DNA of 64,000 bases, from contig NZ_QPJK01000002.1 in assembly GCF_003337555.1 (NCBI RefSeq), positions 124,001 through 188,000 of the forward strand. Direction: 5' to 3'. The notes under the pieces are model-generated. The model worked only from the letters and a program-made list of their open reading frames with translations, was not told the origin of the DNA and ran no database searches. Both the position numbers and the translations under genes were made by a program. Position 1 is the stretch's first letter. Each line of letters opens with the position of its first letter. This DNA comes from Pseudorhodoferax soli. Lineage in GTDB: Bacteria > Pseudomonadota > Gammaproteobacteria > Burkholderiales > Burkholderiaceae_C. Positions 47,213 to 57,000 of this stretch are shown here, in pieces.

Positions 47213-48411
47213 GCAATCACTCCATTTCTGCGCAGCAGCGCAATCTGTTCGGTGGTGAGCCCGGCCTCGGCCAGCACCGCATCGGTGTCGTCGCCCAGGC
47301 GCGGCGCGCTCGTGCGGATGCGGCCCGGCGTGGCCGAGAGCTTGGGCACGATGCCCGGCACGGTCACGGTGTCGCCGTCGCGCGTGGTCTGTGCCAGCAG
47401 CATGTCGCGCGCGCGGTAGTGCGGGTCTTCGGCGATGTCGCGCGCGGTGTAGACCTTGCCGGCCGGCACGCGCGCCGCGCCCAGCGCCTCCAGCACCTGC
47501 GGGACGCTGCGCGCCGCGGTCCAGGCGCCGATGGCTTCGTCGATCTCGGCCACGCGCGCCACGCGGCCGGCGTTGTCGGCCAGGTCGGTTGCCGTGGCGA
47601 GGTCGTCGCGCCCGATGGCGGCCATCAGGCGCTTGAAGATGCTGTCGCCGTTGCCGGCCACGAGCACCCAGCCGTCGGTGCAGGGGTAGGCATTGCTCGG
47701 CGCGATGCCGGGCAAGGCGCTGCCGGCGGCCTCGCGCACGGCGCCGAACGCGCTGTACTCGGGGATCAGGCTCTCCATGCAATTGAAAACCGCCTCGTGC
47801 AGGGCGACGTCGATGACCTGGCCCTGCCCGCCGTTGACCTTGCGGTGGTACAGCGCCGTCAGCACGCCGATGGCGCCGTGCAGCGCGGCCAGGGTGTCGC
47901 CGATGGAAATGCCGCAGCGCACCGGCACGCGACCCGGTTCGCCGGTCAGGTGGCGCAGGCCGCCCATGGCCTCGCCGACCACGCCGAAGCCGGGCATGTC
48001 GCGGTAAGGGCCGGTCTGGCCATAGCCCGAGATGCGCAACATGACCAGGCCGGGGTTGAGGCTGTGCAGTTCTTCGGGCGACATGCCCCAGCCCTCCAGG
48101 GTGCCGGGGCGGAAGTTCTCGATCAGCACGTCGGCTTCGGCGATCAGCTTGCGCGCGATGTCCTGGCCTTCGGCCTGGCGCAGGTCCAGTGCCAGCGAGC
48201 GCTTGTTGCGCGACTGCACCTGCCACCAGACCGAGGTGCCGTTCTGCAGCATGCGCCAGTTGCGCAGCGGGTCGCCGCCGCCGGGTGCCTCGATCTTGAC
48301 CACATCGGCGCCGAACTCGGCCAGCGTCTTGCCGCAGAACGGGCCGGCGATCAGCTGCCCCATCTCGACCACGCGCACACCGGCCAGGGCCAGCGGCTTG
48401 TCTGTCTCCAT
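47209..48411 (-). CDS. Class III CoA-transferase (CaiB/BaiF family)
   Basis: A 400-aa CoA-transferase. GVRVVEMGQLIAGPFCGKTL at the N-terminus, VKIEAPGGGDPLR, NKRSLALDLRQAEGQ, ADVLIENFRPGTLEGWG, and the catalytic Asp in CGISIGDTLAALHG. Such enzymes activate a carboxylic acid using a CoA donor. Paired with the lyase it would supply its substrate. Divergent LysR gene upstream. Confidence 0.92.
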   Translation of the reverse strand: METDKPLALAGVRVVEMGQLIAGPFCGKTLAEFGADVVKIEAPGGGDPLRNWRMLQNGTSVWWQVQSRNKRSLALDLRQAEGQDIARKLIAEADVLIENFRPGTLEGWGMSPEELHSLNPGLVMLRISGYGQTGPYRDMPGFGVVGEAMGGLRHLTGEPGRVPVRCGISIGDTLAALHGAIGVLTALYHRKVNGGQGQVIDVALHEAVFNCMESLIPEYSAFGAVREAAGSALPGIAPSNAYPCTDGWVLVAGNGDSIFKRLMAAIGRDDLATATDLADNAGRVARVAEIDEAIGAWTAARSVPQVLEALGAARVPAGKVYTARDIAEDPHYRARDMLLAQTTRDGDTVTVPGIVPKLSATPGRIRTSAPRLGDDTDAVLAEAGLTTEQIALLRRNGVIA

Positions 48412-48527
48412 CGTCTCGTCTCCTGCGTTGCGAACGGCGCGGATGATGCGCCAGGCGGCCGCCGGCGCAAAACCCCGATGCGCGAAGCCGCCATCGCAAT
48501 CCGGCATGGCGGCTACGATCGCGGCCC

Positions 48528-49427
48528 ATGAAGCTGGACCCGGTCTCCCTGCGCCTGTTCGTCGCCGTGATGGAAGAGAGCGCCATCGCACGTGCCGCCG
48601 CGCGCGAGCACATCGCCCCCTCGGCGGCAAGCAGGCGCCTGGCCGAACTGGAGCAGCAGCTGCGGGTGGAACTGTTCGCGCGCAGCAACCGCGGCATGCA
48701 GCCAACCGATGCCGCCTGGGCATTGCTGAACCTGGCGCGTGGCGTGCTGCACGAGCTGGACGGCATCGCGCTGCAGATGCGCGAGTACGGCAGCGGTCTG
48801 CGTGGCCAGGTGCGGCTGGTGGCCAACATCTCGGCCATCACCCAGTTCCTGCCGGGCGAACTGCAGCGCTTCATGGCCAGGCACCCGGGCGTGCACGTGC
48901 AACTGCAGGAGCAGATCAGCAGCGCGATCGCGCGCAGCGTGGCCGAGAACGCGGCCGATCTGGGCATCCTCAACGAGGGCAGCTACGGCGCCCACCTGCG
49001 CCTGTTGCCCTACCGCGAAGACGAACTGGTGCTGGCCCTGCCGGCCGGCCACGTGCTGGCGCGGCGCAAGCAGGTGCGGCTGGCCGAGGTGCTGCCCTAT
49101 GAGCTCGTCGCCACGCACCCGGGCAGCGCCATCCACCACCAGCTGCAGCGTGCTGCCGCCGAGGCCGGTCTGCCGCTCAGGCTGCGCATGCAGGTTTCGG
49201 GCTACGACGCGCTGTGCCTGATGGTCGCGGCCGGCATGGGCCTGGGCGTGCTGCCGCGCGGGAGTGCGCAGATCTACAAGAGCGCGCTGTCGATCCGGCT
49301 CGTGGCGCTCGACGAAGCCTGGGCCCGGCGCCGGCTCATGCTGTGCCTGCGCGCCGACGAACAGCCCGGCGGCGCGGCGCGGCTGCTGGTCGAGCACCTG
49401 CAGACCGATGCGGGCGTGGCGGCATGA
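48528..49427 (+). CDS. LysR-type transcriptional regulator
   Basis: A 299-aa regulator. N-terminal winged HTH (LRLFVAVMEESAIARAAARE, APSAASRRLAELEQQL), then an effector domain with QVRLVANISAITQFLPGELQ and a C-terminal AAGMGLGVLPRGSAQIY. It is divergent from the CoA-transferase gene across 116 bases, so it likely controls the catabolic cluster in response to a pathway intermediate. Its stop overlaps earP, which is probably incidental. Confidence 0.92.
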   Translation: MKLDPVSLRLFVAVMEESAIARAAAREHIAPSAASRRLAELEQQLRVELFARSNRGMQPTDAAWALLNLARGVLHELDGIALQMREYGSGLRGQVRLVANISAITQFLPGELQRFMARHPGVHVQLQEQISSAIARSVAENAADLGILNEGSYGAHLRLLPYREDELVLALPAGHVLARRKQVRLAEVLPYELVATHPGSAIHHQLQRAAAEAGLPLRLRMQVSGYDALCLMVAAGMGLGVLPRGSAQIYKSALSIRLVALDEAWARRRLMLCLRADEQPGGAARLLVEHLQTDAGVAA

Positions 49428-50455
49428 CCTGGGACATCCTGTGCCGCGTGGTGGACAACCACGGCGACCTGGGCGTGTGCTGGCGACTCGCGGCCGATCT
49501 GGCGGCGCGGGGTGAACAGGTCCACCTGTGGTGCGACGACGCCAGCGCGCTGGCCTGGATGGCGCCGCAGGGCCGGGCCGGCGTGCAGGTACACCCGTGG
49601 CCCCAGGCAACGCCGGCCGGCGGCCTGGGCGAGGTCGTGGTCGAGGCCTTCGGCTGCGAGCCGCCCATGGCCTGGCTCCAAGCGTTTGGCCAGGCCGCCG
49701 AACCGCCGGTCTGGATCAACCTCGAATACCTCTCGGCCGAGGCCTATGTGGCACGCTGCCACGCCTTGCCCTCGCCGCTGATGGCCGGGCCGGCCGCGGG
49801 CCGCACGCGCTGGTTCTACTACCCTGGCTTCACGCCCGACACCGGCGGGTTGCTGCGCGAGCCCGACCTGCTGCAGCGCCAGGCCGCGTTCGACGGGCCA
49901 GCCTGGCGCCGCCAGCAGGGCCTGGCGGCCGGTGATCTGGTCGTCTCGCTGTTCTGCTACGAACCGCCGGCGCTCTCGGCGCTGCTGCAGCGCGTGGCCA
50001 TGGCCGGCGCCCAGCTGCTGGTCACGCCGGGCCGCGCCAGCGCCGCGGTGCGCGCCCTGCCCCACCCGCCCGGCCTGTGCCTGCACTGGCTGGCGCCCCG
50101 GCCGCAGCCGGAATTCGACGCTCTGCTGTGGGCCTGCGACCTCAACTGCGTGCGCGGCGAAGATTCACTGGTGCGCGCGCTGTGGGCCGGCCAGCCCCTG
50201 GTCTGGCAGATCTACCCGCAGGACGATGGCGCCCACCACGACAAGCTGCAAGCCTTTTTAGACTGGCTGCAGGCGCCACCCTCGCTGCATGCCTTCCACG
50301 CCGCCTGGAACGGACTGGCTGCTCCCGAACTGCCGCCTTTGAGTGCCGCCCTGCTCGGCGAATGGCGTGCCTGCGTGCAAGCGGCGCGCGACAGGCTGCT
50401 CGCCCAGCCCGACCTCGTCAGCCAGCTGCGCGACTTCGCTGCCGAAAAGCGATAA
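49424..50455 (+). CDS. earP: EF-P arginine rhamnosyltransferase
   Basis: A 343-aa glycosyltransferase (DUF2331) that transfers rhamnose from dTDP-rhamnose to Arg32 of EF-P. MTWDILCRVVDNHGDLGVCW holds the conserved Asp pair (Asp11, Asp15). FGCEPPMAW, FYYPGFTPDTGGLLRE and the donor-binding NCVRGEDSLVRALWAGQPLVW, then YPQDDGAHHDKL, are all family marks. Followed by efp 133 bases on. Confidence 0.94.
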   Translation: MTWDILCRVVDNHGDLGVCWRLAADLAARGEQVHLWCDDASALAWMAPQGRAGVQVHPWPQATPAGGLGEVVVEAFGCEPPMAWLQAFGQAAEPPVWINLEYLSAEAYVARCHALPSPLMAGPAAGRTRWFYYPGFTPDTGGLLREPDLLQRQAAFDGPAWRRQQGLAAGDLVVSLFCYEPPALSALLQRVAMAGAQLLVTPGRASAAVRALPHPPGLCLHWLAPRPQPEFDALLWACDLNCVRGEDSLVRALWAGQPLVWQIYPQDDGAHHDKLQAFLDWLQAPPSLHAFHAAWNGLAAPELPPLSAALLGEWRACVQAARDRLLAQPDLVSQLRDFAAEKR

Positions 50456-50466
50456 AATCGCAGGCT

Positions 50467-50482
50467 TTGCGAAATTTCGCAA
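50467..50482. repeat. 16-bp perfect palindrome in the earP-efp spacer
   Basis: TTGCGAAATTTCGCAA, a perfect 16-base palindrome 12 bases after the earP stop and 105 bases before efp. It could be a regulator site. It is too AT-centred and has no U-tract, so it is not a terminator. Confidence 0.6.
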
Positions 50483-50587
50483 CGGAACTCGCAACCTTGA
50501 CGCAGCCCACAGAGTACAGGGTTGCGCCCCGGCGCCATCCTGCAACCATGGGCGGCACGGGCCACCCAACCTCTCTGCAGAACGCTT

Positions 50588-51142
50588 ATGAAGATCGCTC
50601 AAGAAATCCGCGCCGGCAACGTGATCATGCACGGCAAGGATCCGATGGTCGTGCTCAAGACCGAATACAGCCGCGGCGGCCGCAACTCCGCCACCGTGCG
50701 CATGAAGCTCAAGAGCCTGATCGCCAACTTCGGTACCGAAGTGGTGTTCAAGGCCGACGACAAGATGGACCAGATCGTGCTGGACAAGAAGGACTGCACG
50801 TACTCGTACTTCGCCGACCCGATGTACGTCTGCATGGACACCGAGTACAACCAGTACGAAGTCGAAGCCGAGAACATGGGCGACGCACTGAACTACCTGG
50901 AAGACGGCATGCAGCTGGAAGTGGTGTTCTACGACGGCAAGGCCATCTCGGTCGAGTTGCCGACCAGCGTCGAGCGCGAGATCACCTGGACCGAGCCGGC
51001 CGTCAAGGGCGACACCTCGGGCAAGGTGCTCAAGCCTGCCAAGATCGCCACTGGCTTCGAAGTGCCGGTGCCGCTGTTCGTGGCGCAGGGCGACAAGATT
51101 GAAATCGACACCCGCACGGGCGAATACCGCAAGCGCGTCTGA
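50588..51142 (+). CDS. efp: Translation elongation factor P
   Basis: A 184-aa protein that rescues ribosomes at polyproline. The loop at 27-33 reads YSRGGRN with Arg at position 32, the residue rhamnosylated in EarP-type systems, in place of the lysine of E. coli. Standard length and KOW/OB text ([35 protein letters not shown]-like region, [14 protein letters not shown]). Immediately downstream of earP. Confidence 0.97.
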   Translation: MKIAQEIRAGNVIMHGKDPMVVLKTEYSRGGRNSATVRMKLKSLIANFGTEVVFKADDKMDQIVLDKKDCTYSYFADPMYVCMDTEYNQYEVEAENMGDALNYLEDGMQLEVVFYDGKAISVELPTSVEREITWTEPAVKGDTSGKVLKPAKIATGFEVPVPLFVAQGDKIEIDTRTGEYRKRV

Positions 51143-51160
51143 GCGAGCGGCTCCCCCCAC

Positions 51161-51187
51161 AAAAAAAGCGCCCGAGGGCGCTTTTTT
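51161..51187. terminator. Bidirectional terminator between efp and the DUF349 gene
   Basis: Arms AGCGCC / GGCGCT with loop CGAG, flanked by seven A and six T. It can end efp (plus) and the converging minus-strand gene. Confidence 0.88.
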
Positions 51188-51230
51188 GTTGCCTGCGCCA
51201 CCGAAGGCGCAGGATCTCGCAAGCACCGGA

Positions 51231-53927
51231 TCAGCGCTTGAGCAGCACCTTCAGCACGTTCTGCACCCGCCTGGCGGTGCCGGCGTCGTAGGGGCTTGCC
51301 AGCACCTTGGCAGTGTCCTGCGCCCAGGTCTGGGCCGGCGACGGGTCGTTGCGGCGCGTCAGCAACTGCAGCTGCAGCATGCGGCGGGCGCTGATCTGCT
51401 CGGCCGGCGTCGGCGCCTCGGCGGCGATCTCCAGGCGCAGCAGGGCCTCGGCAGCGGCCTTGCCATCGCCGGCGGGCGCCGAGATGCTCTGCACCCACTG
51501 GCCACGCACCGCCGAATTCACCCCAGCGCCCAGTTCCTGCGCGCTGGGCACCTGCTCTGGCTCGCGCTTCTCCCAAGCACCCAGCAGATTGGTGAGCACT
51601 TCGCCATGGGCCTGGGCCGCCAGCTTGCGCAGCGCGGCCTGCGCGTGTTCCATGGCATCGCGCTGGGCGCGGAAAGCGGCATCACCCAGGCGCGGACCAC
51701 GGTCTGCCATGGGAGGGCGGTCGCCGAAGCGACCACCGTCACGGCCATCGCGGCCGTCGCGGCGCGGTTCGAAGCGGTTCTCACCGGGGCGCGCAGGGCC
51801 GCGGTCACGGTCGCCGAAGCGCGCGCCGCCGCGTGCGGGGGCGGGCTGGGTCTTCTGCATGCCCGGGCGGTCGTCGCCGCGCATGGCCACCACGGGCTTG
51901 CGCACGGGTGCCGGTGCGGGCGCAGGGGCGTCAGCAGCGACTTCCCCTTCGGGCGTTGCGTCGGCAGGCGCATCGGCCGGCGTGGCTGCTGCGTCTGCAG
52001 GCGCTTCGGTGCCCGCGGACGTGGCCACAGGAGCCGCGGGCACTGCCGCCGCAGCAGCAGCGGCAGCAGCCTGACCACGTGTGGCGGCCTCCAGCGCTGC
52101 CAGTGCGCTGCGGATCTTCTGAGCGTCGCCACTTGCGTTGGCGGCTTCCACCGCACGGGCCGCGTCCAGCACGGCGCGGTCGACCTGGCTCATGGCGCCG
52201 GCGGCCTTCTCGCGCTCTTCGGTCTTGCGCTGGAAGGCTTCGTCGATCGGCTTGCGGAAGGCGTCCCACAGCTTCTGCTCGAACTTGCGTTCCAGCGGAA
52301 TGGTCTGCGCCTCGGCCTGCCAGCGCTGCTGCAGCGCCTTGACGGCGTCGATGCGCAGCAGGGGGGCCGCGCCCAGGACCTTGGCTTCCTCGATCAAGGC
52401 GCGGCGACGGTCGATGCTTGCCTGTTGCGCCTGCTCCAGCGGAGCCGCAGCGGCCTGGATGGCTTCCTTCCACTGGTTCTGCAGGTCGGCAAAGGCCTTT
52501 TCGCCCAGATGCCCCGCTTCGCGCCAGCGGTTGTCGAACTGGTGCAGGGAACGGCCCAGCAGCTTCCAGTCGGTGGAGGCGGCATGTTCCGCGCCCCAGG
52601 CCTTGAGCTCCTCCAGCAACGCCAGACGCTGGGCCTTGTGCTCGGCAGCCTCGGTCTTGCGCTTGTCCAGCCACTCTTCGACGACCTTGTGGGCGGCGTT
52701 GCAGGCTTCGTCGAAGCGCTTCCACAGGGCGTGGTTGGCGGCGCCGCCCTGGTCGGTCTGCTTCCACTGCTCGCGCATCTGGCGCAGCGTGTCCTGCATC
52801 TTGCGGCCGCCCAGCGCATGGCCCTCGGGCCGCTTGAGCAGGCCTTCGGCCTTGATGACGAGTTCTTCGCGCAGCTGGTCGGCACGCCAGCGCTGCCAGC
52901 CTTCCAGTTCACCGGCCGAGACCAGCGCGGTGTGGACTTCAGCCTCGAGCTTGTCGCCGACATGGCGGCCATGGTCCTTGAGCACGGCGCGCAGCGCGGT
53001 CGCGGCGGCGCTGCTGGCCTTGCCGTGGCCTTCGGCCACTTCCTGCTGCAGCTTGGCCAGGGCCTCGCTCACGCGCGCCTCAGCCTGCTCTCGCTGGGCG
53101 GGATCGACGGCGGGACGCGCCGGCTTGGGCGCCGCGGCCGGTGCGGCCACGGGCTCGGGCACCTCGCCGCGCGCCAGGCGCAGTGCATCGGCCCAGACGC
53201 GCACGGGCGGCAGCGGCGCCTCGGCGTTCTCCGAAGCCAGGCGGGCCTGCTCCAGTGAAGCCTGGAAAGCGTCCCAGACCACCAGCAGCTGGGCCTTGGA
53301 TGCGTCCAGCAGCGGCGGGAACTTGCCGTCCACGCTGGGCCAGTTGGTGTCCTGCGCCAGTGTGTCGGCCTGTTGCTGCCAAGCGGCGACATCGGTGCGC
53401 AGGGCCTCCAGCGCGGCCAGTGCGTCCTGCCATGGCTTGGTCGACAGCACCTCGATGCGCTGCGCCAGCAGCACGGCTGCCTCGCGCTGCACCTGCACGC
53501 GGTGCTGCAGGTCCTCGATGCCGCGCACGCGCTCGGCCAACTGGGTCTTGAGCGCGGACAGGGGCTCCTTGGACAGCGGCGCGCCGGCCTTGGCCGCGTC
53601 GCGCTGCCAGGCCATCGCGTCGGCGATGTTCAGGCGCGGCAGTTCCAGCAAGGCCTGGGCCTTGGTGGCCCATTCCGCCGCGATGGCCTCCCGGCCACGC
53701 GCACGCTTGATCTCGTCGAGCTTCTCGCGCAGCGGTTTGGCAGCGCCGCGGTCGCGCACGCTGAGCTCCTGGAATACCTGCTGGATCAGCTCGGCATCGG
53801 GATTGCCAGCCAGCCAGTCGCGGATGCGCGCAGTGCGCTCGCCCGAGGTCGGCGCGGAGAAGGCACCGCCGGTCAGGGTGTCCAGCGCCTGGGAGTCATG
53901 GGGTTTGGAAGGAGTCGTTGTCACCAC
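51231..53927 (-). CDS. DUF349 domain protein with RG-rich segment
   Basis: An 898-aa cytoplasmic helical protein. Several DUF349 repeats (charged helical units with Trp, such as QMREQWKQTDQGG, LWKRFDEACNAAHKVVEEWL, LQNQWKEAIQAA, LQQRWQAEAQTIPLERKFEQ). An Ala/Pro-rich linker (about 615-680) is followed by an Arg-Gly-Asp-rich disordered tract (GGARFGDRDRGPARPGE, RRDGRDGRDGGRFGD), then a final helical domain. Start taken at GTG 53927; an ATG at 53984 is the alternative, and neither has a clear Shine-Dalgarno sequence. Role unknown; the RG tract suggests nucleic acid contact. Confidence 0.8.
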   Translation of the reverse strand: MVTTTPSKPHDSQALDTLTGGAFSAPTSGERTARIRDWLAGNPDAELIQQVFQELSVRDRGAAKPLREKLDEIKRARGREAIAAEWATKAQALLELPRLNIADAMAWQRDAAKAGAPLSKEPLSALKTQLAERVRGIEDLQHRVQVQREAAVLLAQRIEVLSTKPWQDALAALEALRTDVAAWQQQADTLAQDTNWPSVDGKFPPLLDASKAQLLVVWDAFQASLEQARLASENAEAPLPPVRVWADALRLARGEVPEPVAAPAAAPKPARPAVDPAQREQAEARVSEALAKLQQEVAEGHGKASSAAATALRAVLKDHGRHVGDKLEAEVHTALVSAGELEGWQRWRADQLREELVIKAEGLLKRPEGHALGGRKMQDTLRQMREQWKQTDQGGAANHALWKRFDEACNAAHKVVEEWLDKRKTEAAEHKAQRLALLEELKAWGAEHAASTDWKLLGRSLHQFDNRWREAGHLGEKAFADLQNQWKEAIQAAAAPLEQAQQASIDRRRALIEEAKVLGAAPLLRIDAVKALQQRWQAEAQTIPLERKFEQKLWDAFRKPIDEAFQRKTEEREKAAGAMSQVDRAVLDAARAVEAANASGDAQKIRSALAALEAATRGQAAAAAAAAAVPAAPVATSAGTEAPADAAATPADAPADATPEGEVAADAPAPAPAPVRKPVVAMRGDDRPGMQKTQPAPARGGARFGDRDRGPARPGENRFEPRRDGRDGRDGGRFGDRPPMADRGPRLGDAAFRAQRDAMEHAQAALRKLAAQAHGEVLTNLLGAWEKREPEQVPSAQELGAGVNSAVRGQWVQSISAPAGDGKAAAEALLRLEIAAEAPTPAEQISARRMLQLQLLTRRNDPSPAQTWAQDTAKVLASPYDAGTARRVQNVLKVLLKR

Positions 53928-54057
53928 GGGTGTTCTGCGAAAAGAAGCGGCCGCCTCGGCAAGTCGGGCGGCCGCAGGATCCATGAGGGGCACACCGGTC
54001 GGCGCGCCAAGCCCGCTATTTTCGCTGGTTTTGCGCCGGTACCGCTGCGCTGTGGTT

Positions 54058-57000
54058 TCAGGGCGTGGCCAGCTCCAGCTCCGCATGCGGTGACCAGCCG
54101 GTTTCGGACGCCACGGTGCGGGGCGCACCGAGGAACAGGCGCTCCAACGGAACCTGCTGCGCGGCCAGGTAGTCGCGCACAGCGACGCTGCGCTGCACGG
54201 CCAGGTTGCGCACGGATTCGTCGGAGACCTGCATGTCGGCCAGCAGCAGCGCCTCCATGTCGGCCAACGGCAGCTCCTTGGCCACGCCCAACGCATTGCG
54301 CGGCTTGCTGGCCAGTTCTGCCCGGGCGTACAACGATTTCAACAGGGCGGGGTATTCCTCGGCGCTGACCACGGTAGGCGGCGCGCCTGCACCCTGCGCC
54401 GGCAGAGGCTGGCCCGCAGCCACGACCTCGCGGCGTTTTTCCGCCTGCACCATGCGCCCGAGCCGGGCGCGCTTCAGGGCCTCGCGCTCGGCCTCGGGGC
54501 TGGCCGTGCCGATCACCGAGAGCTTGAGGCCCGGCCGGTCGGTCAATGCACGTGCGACCTTGCCGAGTCGCTGTTCGGCCTCCTTGTCGAGCGTGGCGAC
54601 GCCCGGCGCGAAGGAGACCTGGCCGAGCTCCTCGCCGCCACCGCCGAAGGCGCTGGCCAGCAGGCTGAACGGCGACGTCACGGCCTTGAGGATGAGGTTG
54701 CCGAGGATCTTCAGGATCACCGGTCCGATGCTGAACTGCGGGTCGTTCAGCGAGCCCTGGATCGGCAGGTTCAGGTCGATCACGCCATGCCGGTCGGCCA
54801 GCAGGGCCGTGGCCAGGCGCACGGGCAGGCTGGCCGGCGCGCCCGGCACCGGGTCGCCGAAGGTGAGCTGGTTCAACACCAGGCTGTTGCTGGCCGTGAG
54901 CTGGCCGTTGGGCAGCACCTCGTAATGCAGGTCCACGCTGAGCTTGCCGCGCTGGATGCCGTGGCCGGCGTACTTGACGGAGTACGGCGACAGCGGCGGC
55001 AGCTCCAGGTCGCGTACTTTGGCGCGGATGTCCAGGGCCAGCGGCTTGGCAAGGGGGTTGAGCTTGCCGTCGATCTCCAGCGAGGCCGTGCCCTCGGCCC
55101 GGCCGCGCAGCGTGAGGTCGGCCATGGCCGGCTGGCCGCCAGCGGCGCCGGCCGAATCGAAGGCGCTGAGCCGGCCTTGCAGCTCAGTGAGGTTGGCCGT
55201 GTAGTTGGGCTTGACGAAGCGGTCGGAGAACAACACGCGGCCGCCCTGGACCTGGATCGGCCCGAACCGGATGTTGGGTGCCGGGGCGGCCGGCGCAGCA
55301 GCCGCCGAAGCATCCGCGGGCGCGGCCTTGACCAGATCCTGCAGGTTGATGCGGCCGGTCTCGTCGACGATCACGCGCGCGTAGAAATCACTGAGAGCCG
55401 TTTCCTTGACTGCCAAGGCGAGCGCCGCGCCAGGCGCCATCTCGAGCGCCAGGCCGCGCAGGCGCAGCGTGTTCCAGGTCAGCAGGTCGCGTCCGTTGGC
55501 GGCTTGCGCGGTGTCGCCGCTCCCCTGCTGGGCGCGCAGGTCGTCAATGCCCAGGTCGCCCGCGACGCGCAACGCAGGGCCGCCGCTCTGCGCCGCGTAG
55601 CGCAGGCTGCCCTTGAAACTGGTGTCGGCGCGCTGCAGCCGCACGTTGAGCGCTTCGCCGAAGTACGGCTCCAGCGCGTGCAGCGGCAGCTGTTGCAGGT
55701 CGAGATCAGCCTGCAGCACCAGGGGCTCCAGCGCCAACTGGCCGCGCAGCGACAGCTTGCCTGGCGTGGTCTTGCCGGCGGCGACAGCGGCCGACAACTC
55801 CACGGGCACCGGGTGCGCGCGCTGATCGAGTTGCACGGGGCCAGCGCGCAGCTTCAGCGCCGAGACCGCCAGCGCGACCGGCCTGGCGGTGGACTGGTCG
55901 GCATAGCCCAACGCGCCCTCGTCGACTTCCACAGAGCGCAGGCCGACGCGCCAGGGTGCGCCTGCTGGCGCCGGTGCGGGATGGGCCTCGGCGCGCGCGG
56001 GCACGAGCCAGTCCTCGAACATCCAGCGCCCCTTGGCATCGCGCGCGAGCGCCAGGCGGGGCCGCTCCACCTGCACGCGGCCCACATCCACGGACCGGTT
56101 GGCCAGGTCGACGCGGGCGTCGCGCACCTCGAGCTTGCGGATGTCGGTGGGCTCGGCCGTGGCCAGCGCGAGTTGCGTGACGCTGAGCTGCTCGGCGTTG
56201 AGCACCAGGCCGCCCTCGGCCTTCCAGGCCAGCGCCACGCGCGCCGACAGCTCGCCTTTCAGGCGTGGCTTGAACACAGCCGCCAGGTAGGGCGCGCCGA
56301 GTTCCAGCGGAGCCTTGTCCAGCGCGGCCTGGAGATCGGCGGCCTTGTCGGTCGCGCTGCCCTCGAAGGCCAACGCGGCGGCGCCACCGATCCGGGCCGA
56401 GCCCTGCAAGCGCATCGGGTGCGCGAAGGGATAGGCCAGGTCCTGCAGCGCCAGCGTCAACTGGTCCACCGAAAGTTCGGCCGGCGGCCCGCCGGGCGCT
56501 GCCAGTTGGTCGCGCCAGGCGATACGTCCGCCTTGCAGCGCGGCCTTGTCCAGCACCACCGACCAGGCCGGCGCGGGGGCGGCCGGCTCGGCGGCGGGCG
56601 CTGGCTCGGCCGCCGCTGTCGCAGCAGGCAGCAGGTTGAACTGGCCACCGCCGTCGCGCTCCACGCGCAACTGCGGTCCATCGATCTGGAGCGAGGCGAG
56701 CCGCAACACCCGCTGCAACGGGCGCAGTTCGGCCACGTCCAGCGCGATGCGCTCGACCTGCAGCAGCTCGCCACCGCCGACGTCATGCAGGCGCAGGCCA
56801 TGCAGGCCCAGCCGGCCCTTGACGACCACGGAGGCGGCCGGTGTCTGCTCGAAATCCAAGGCCAGATCGGCCTCCAGCACACCGGCCTGCAACTTGACCG
56901 GCAGACCTTGCGGCCAGTAAGGCAGGTAGGGCTGCACGTCGAAACCACGGATGGAGAAGTGCGCCGCCGTCTTGCGTGAATCCAGGAACGGCGTGCTCTG

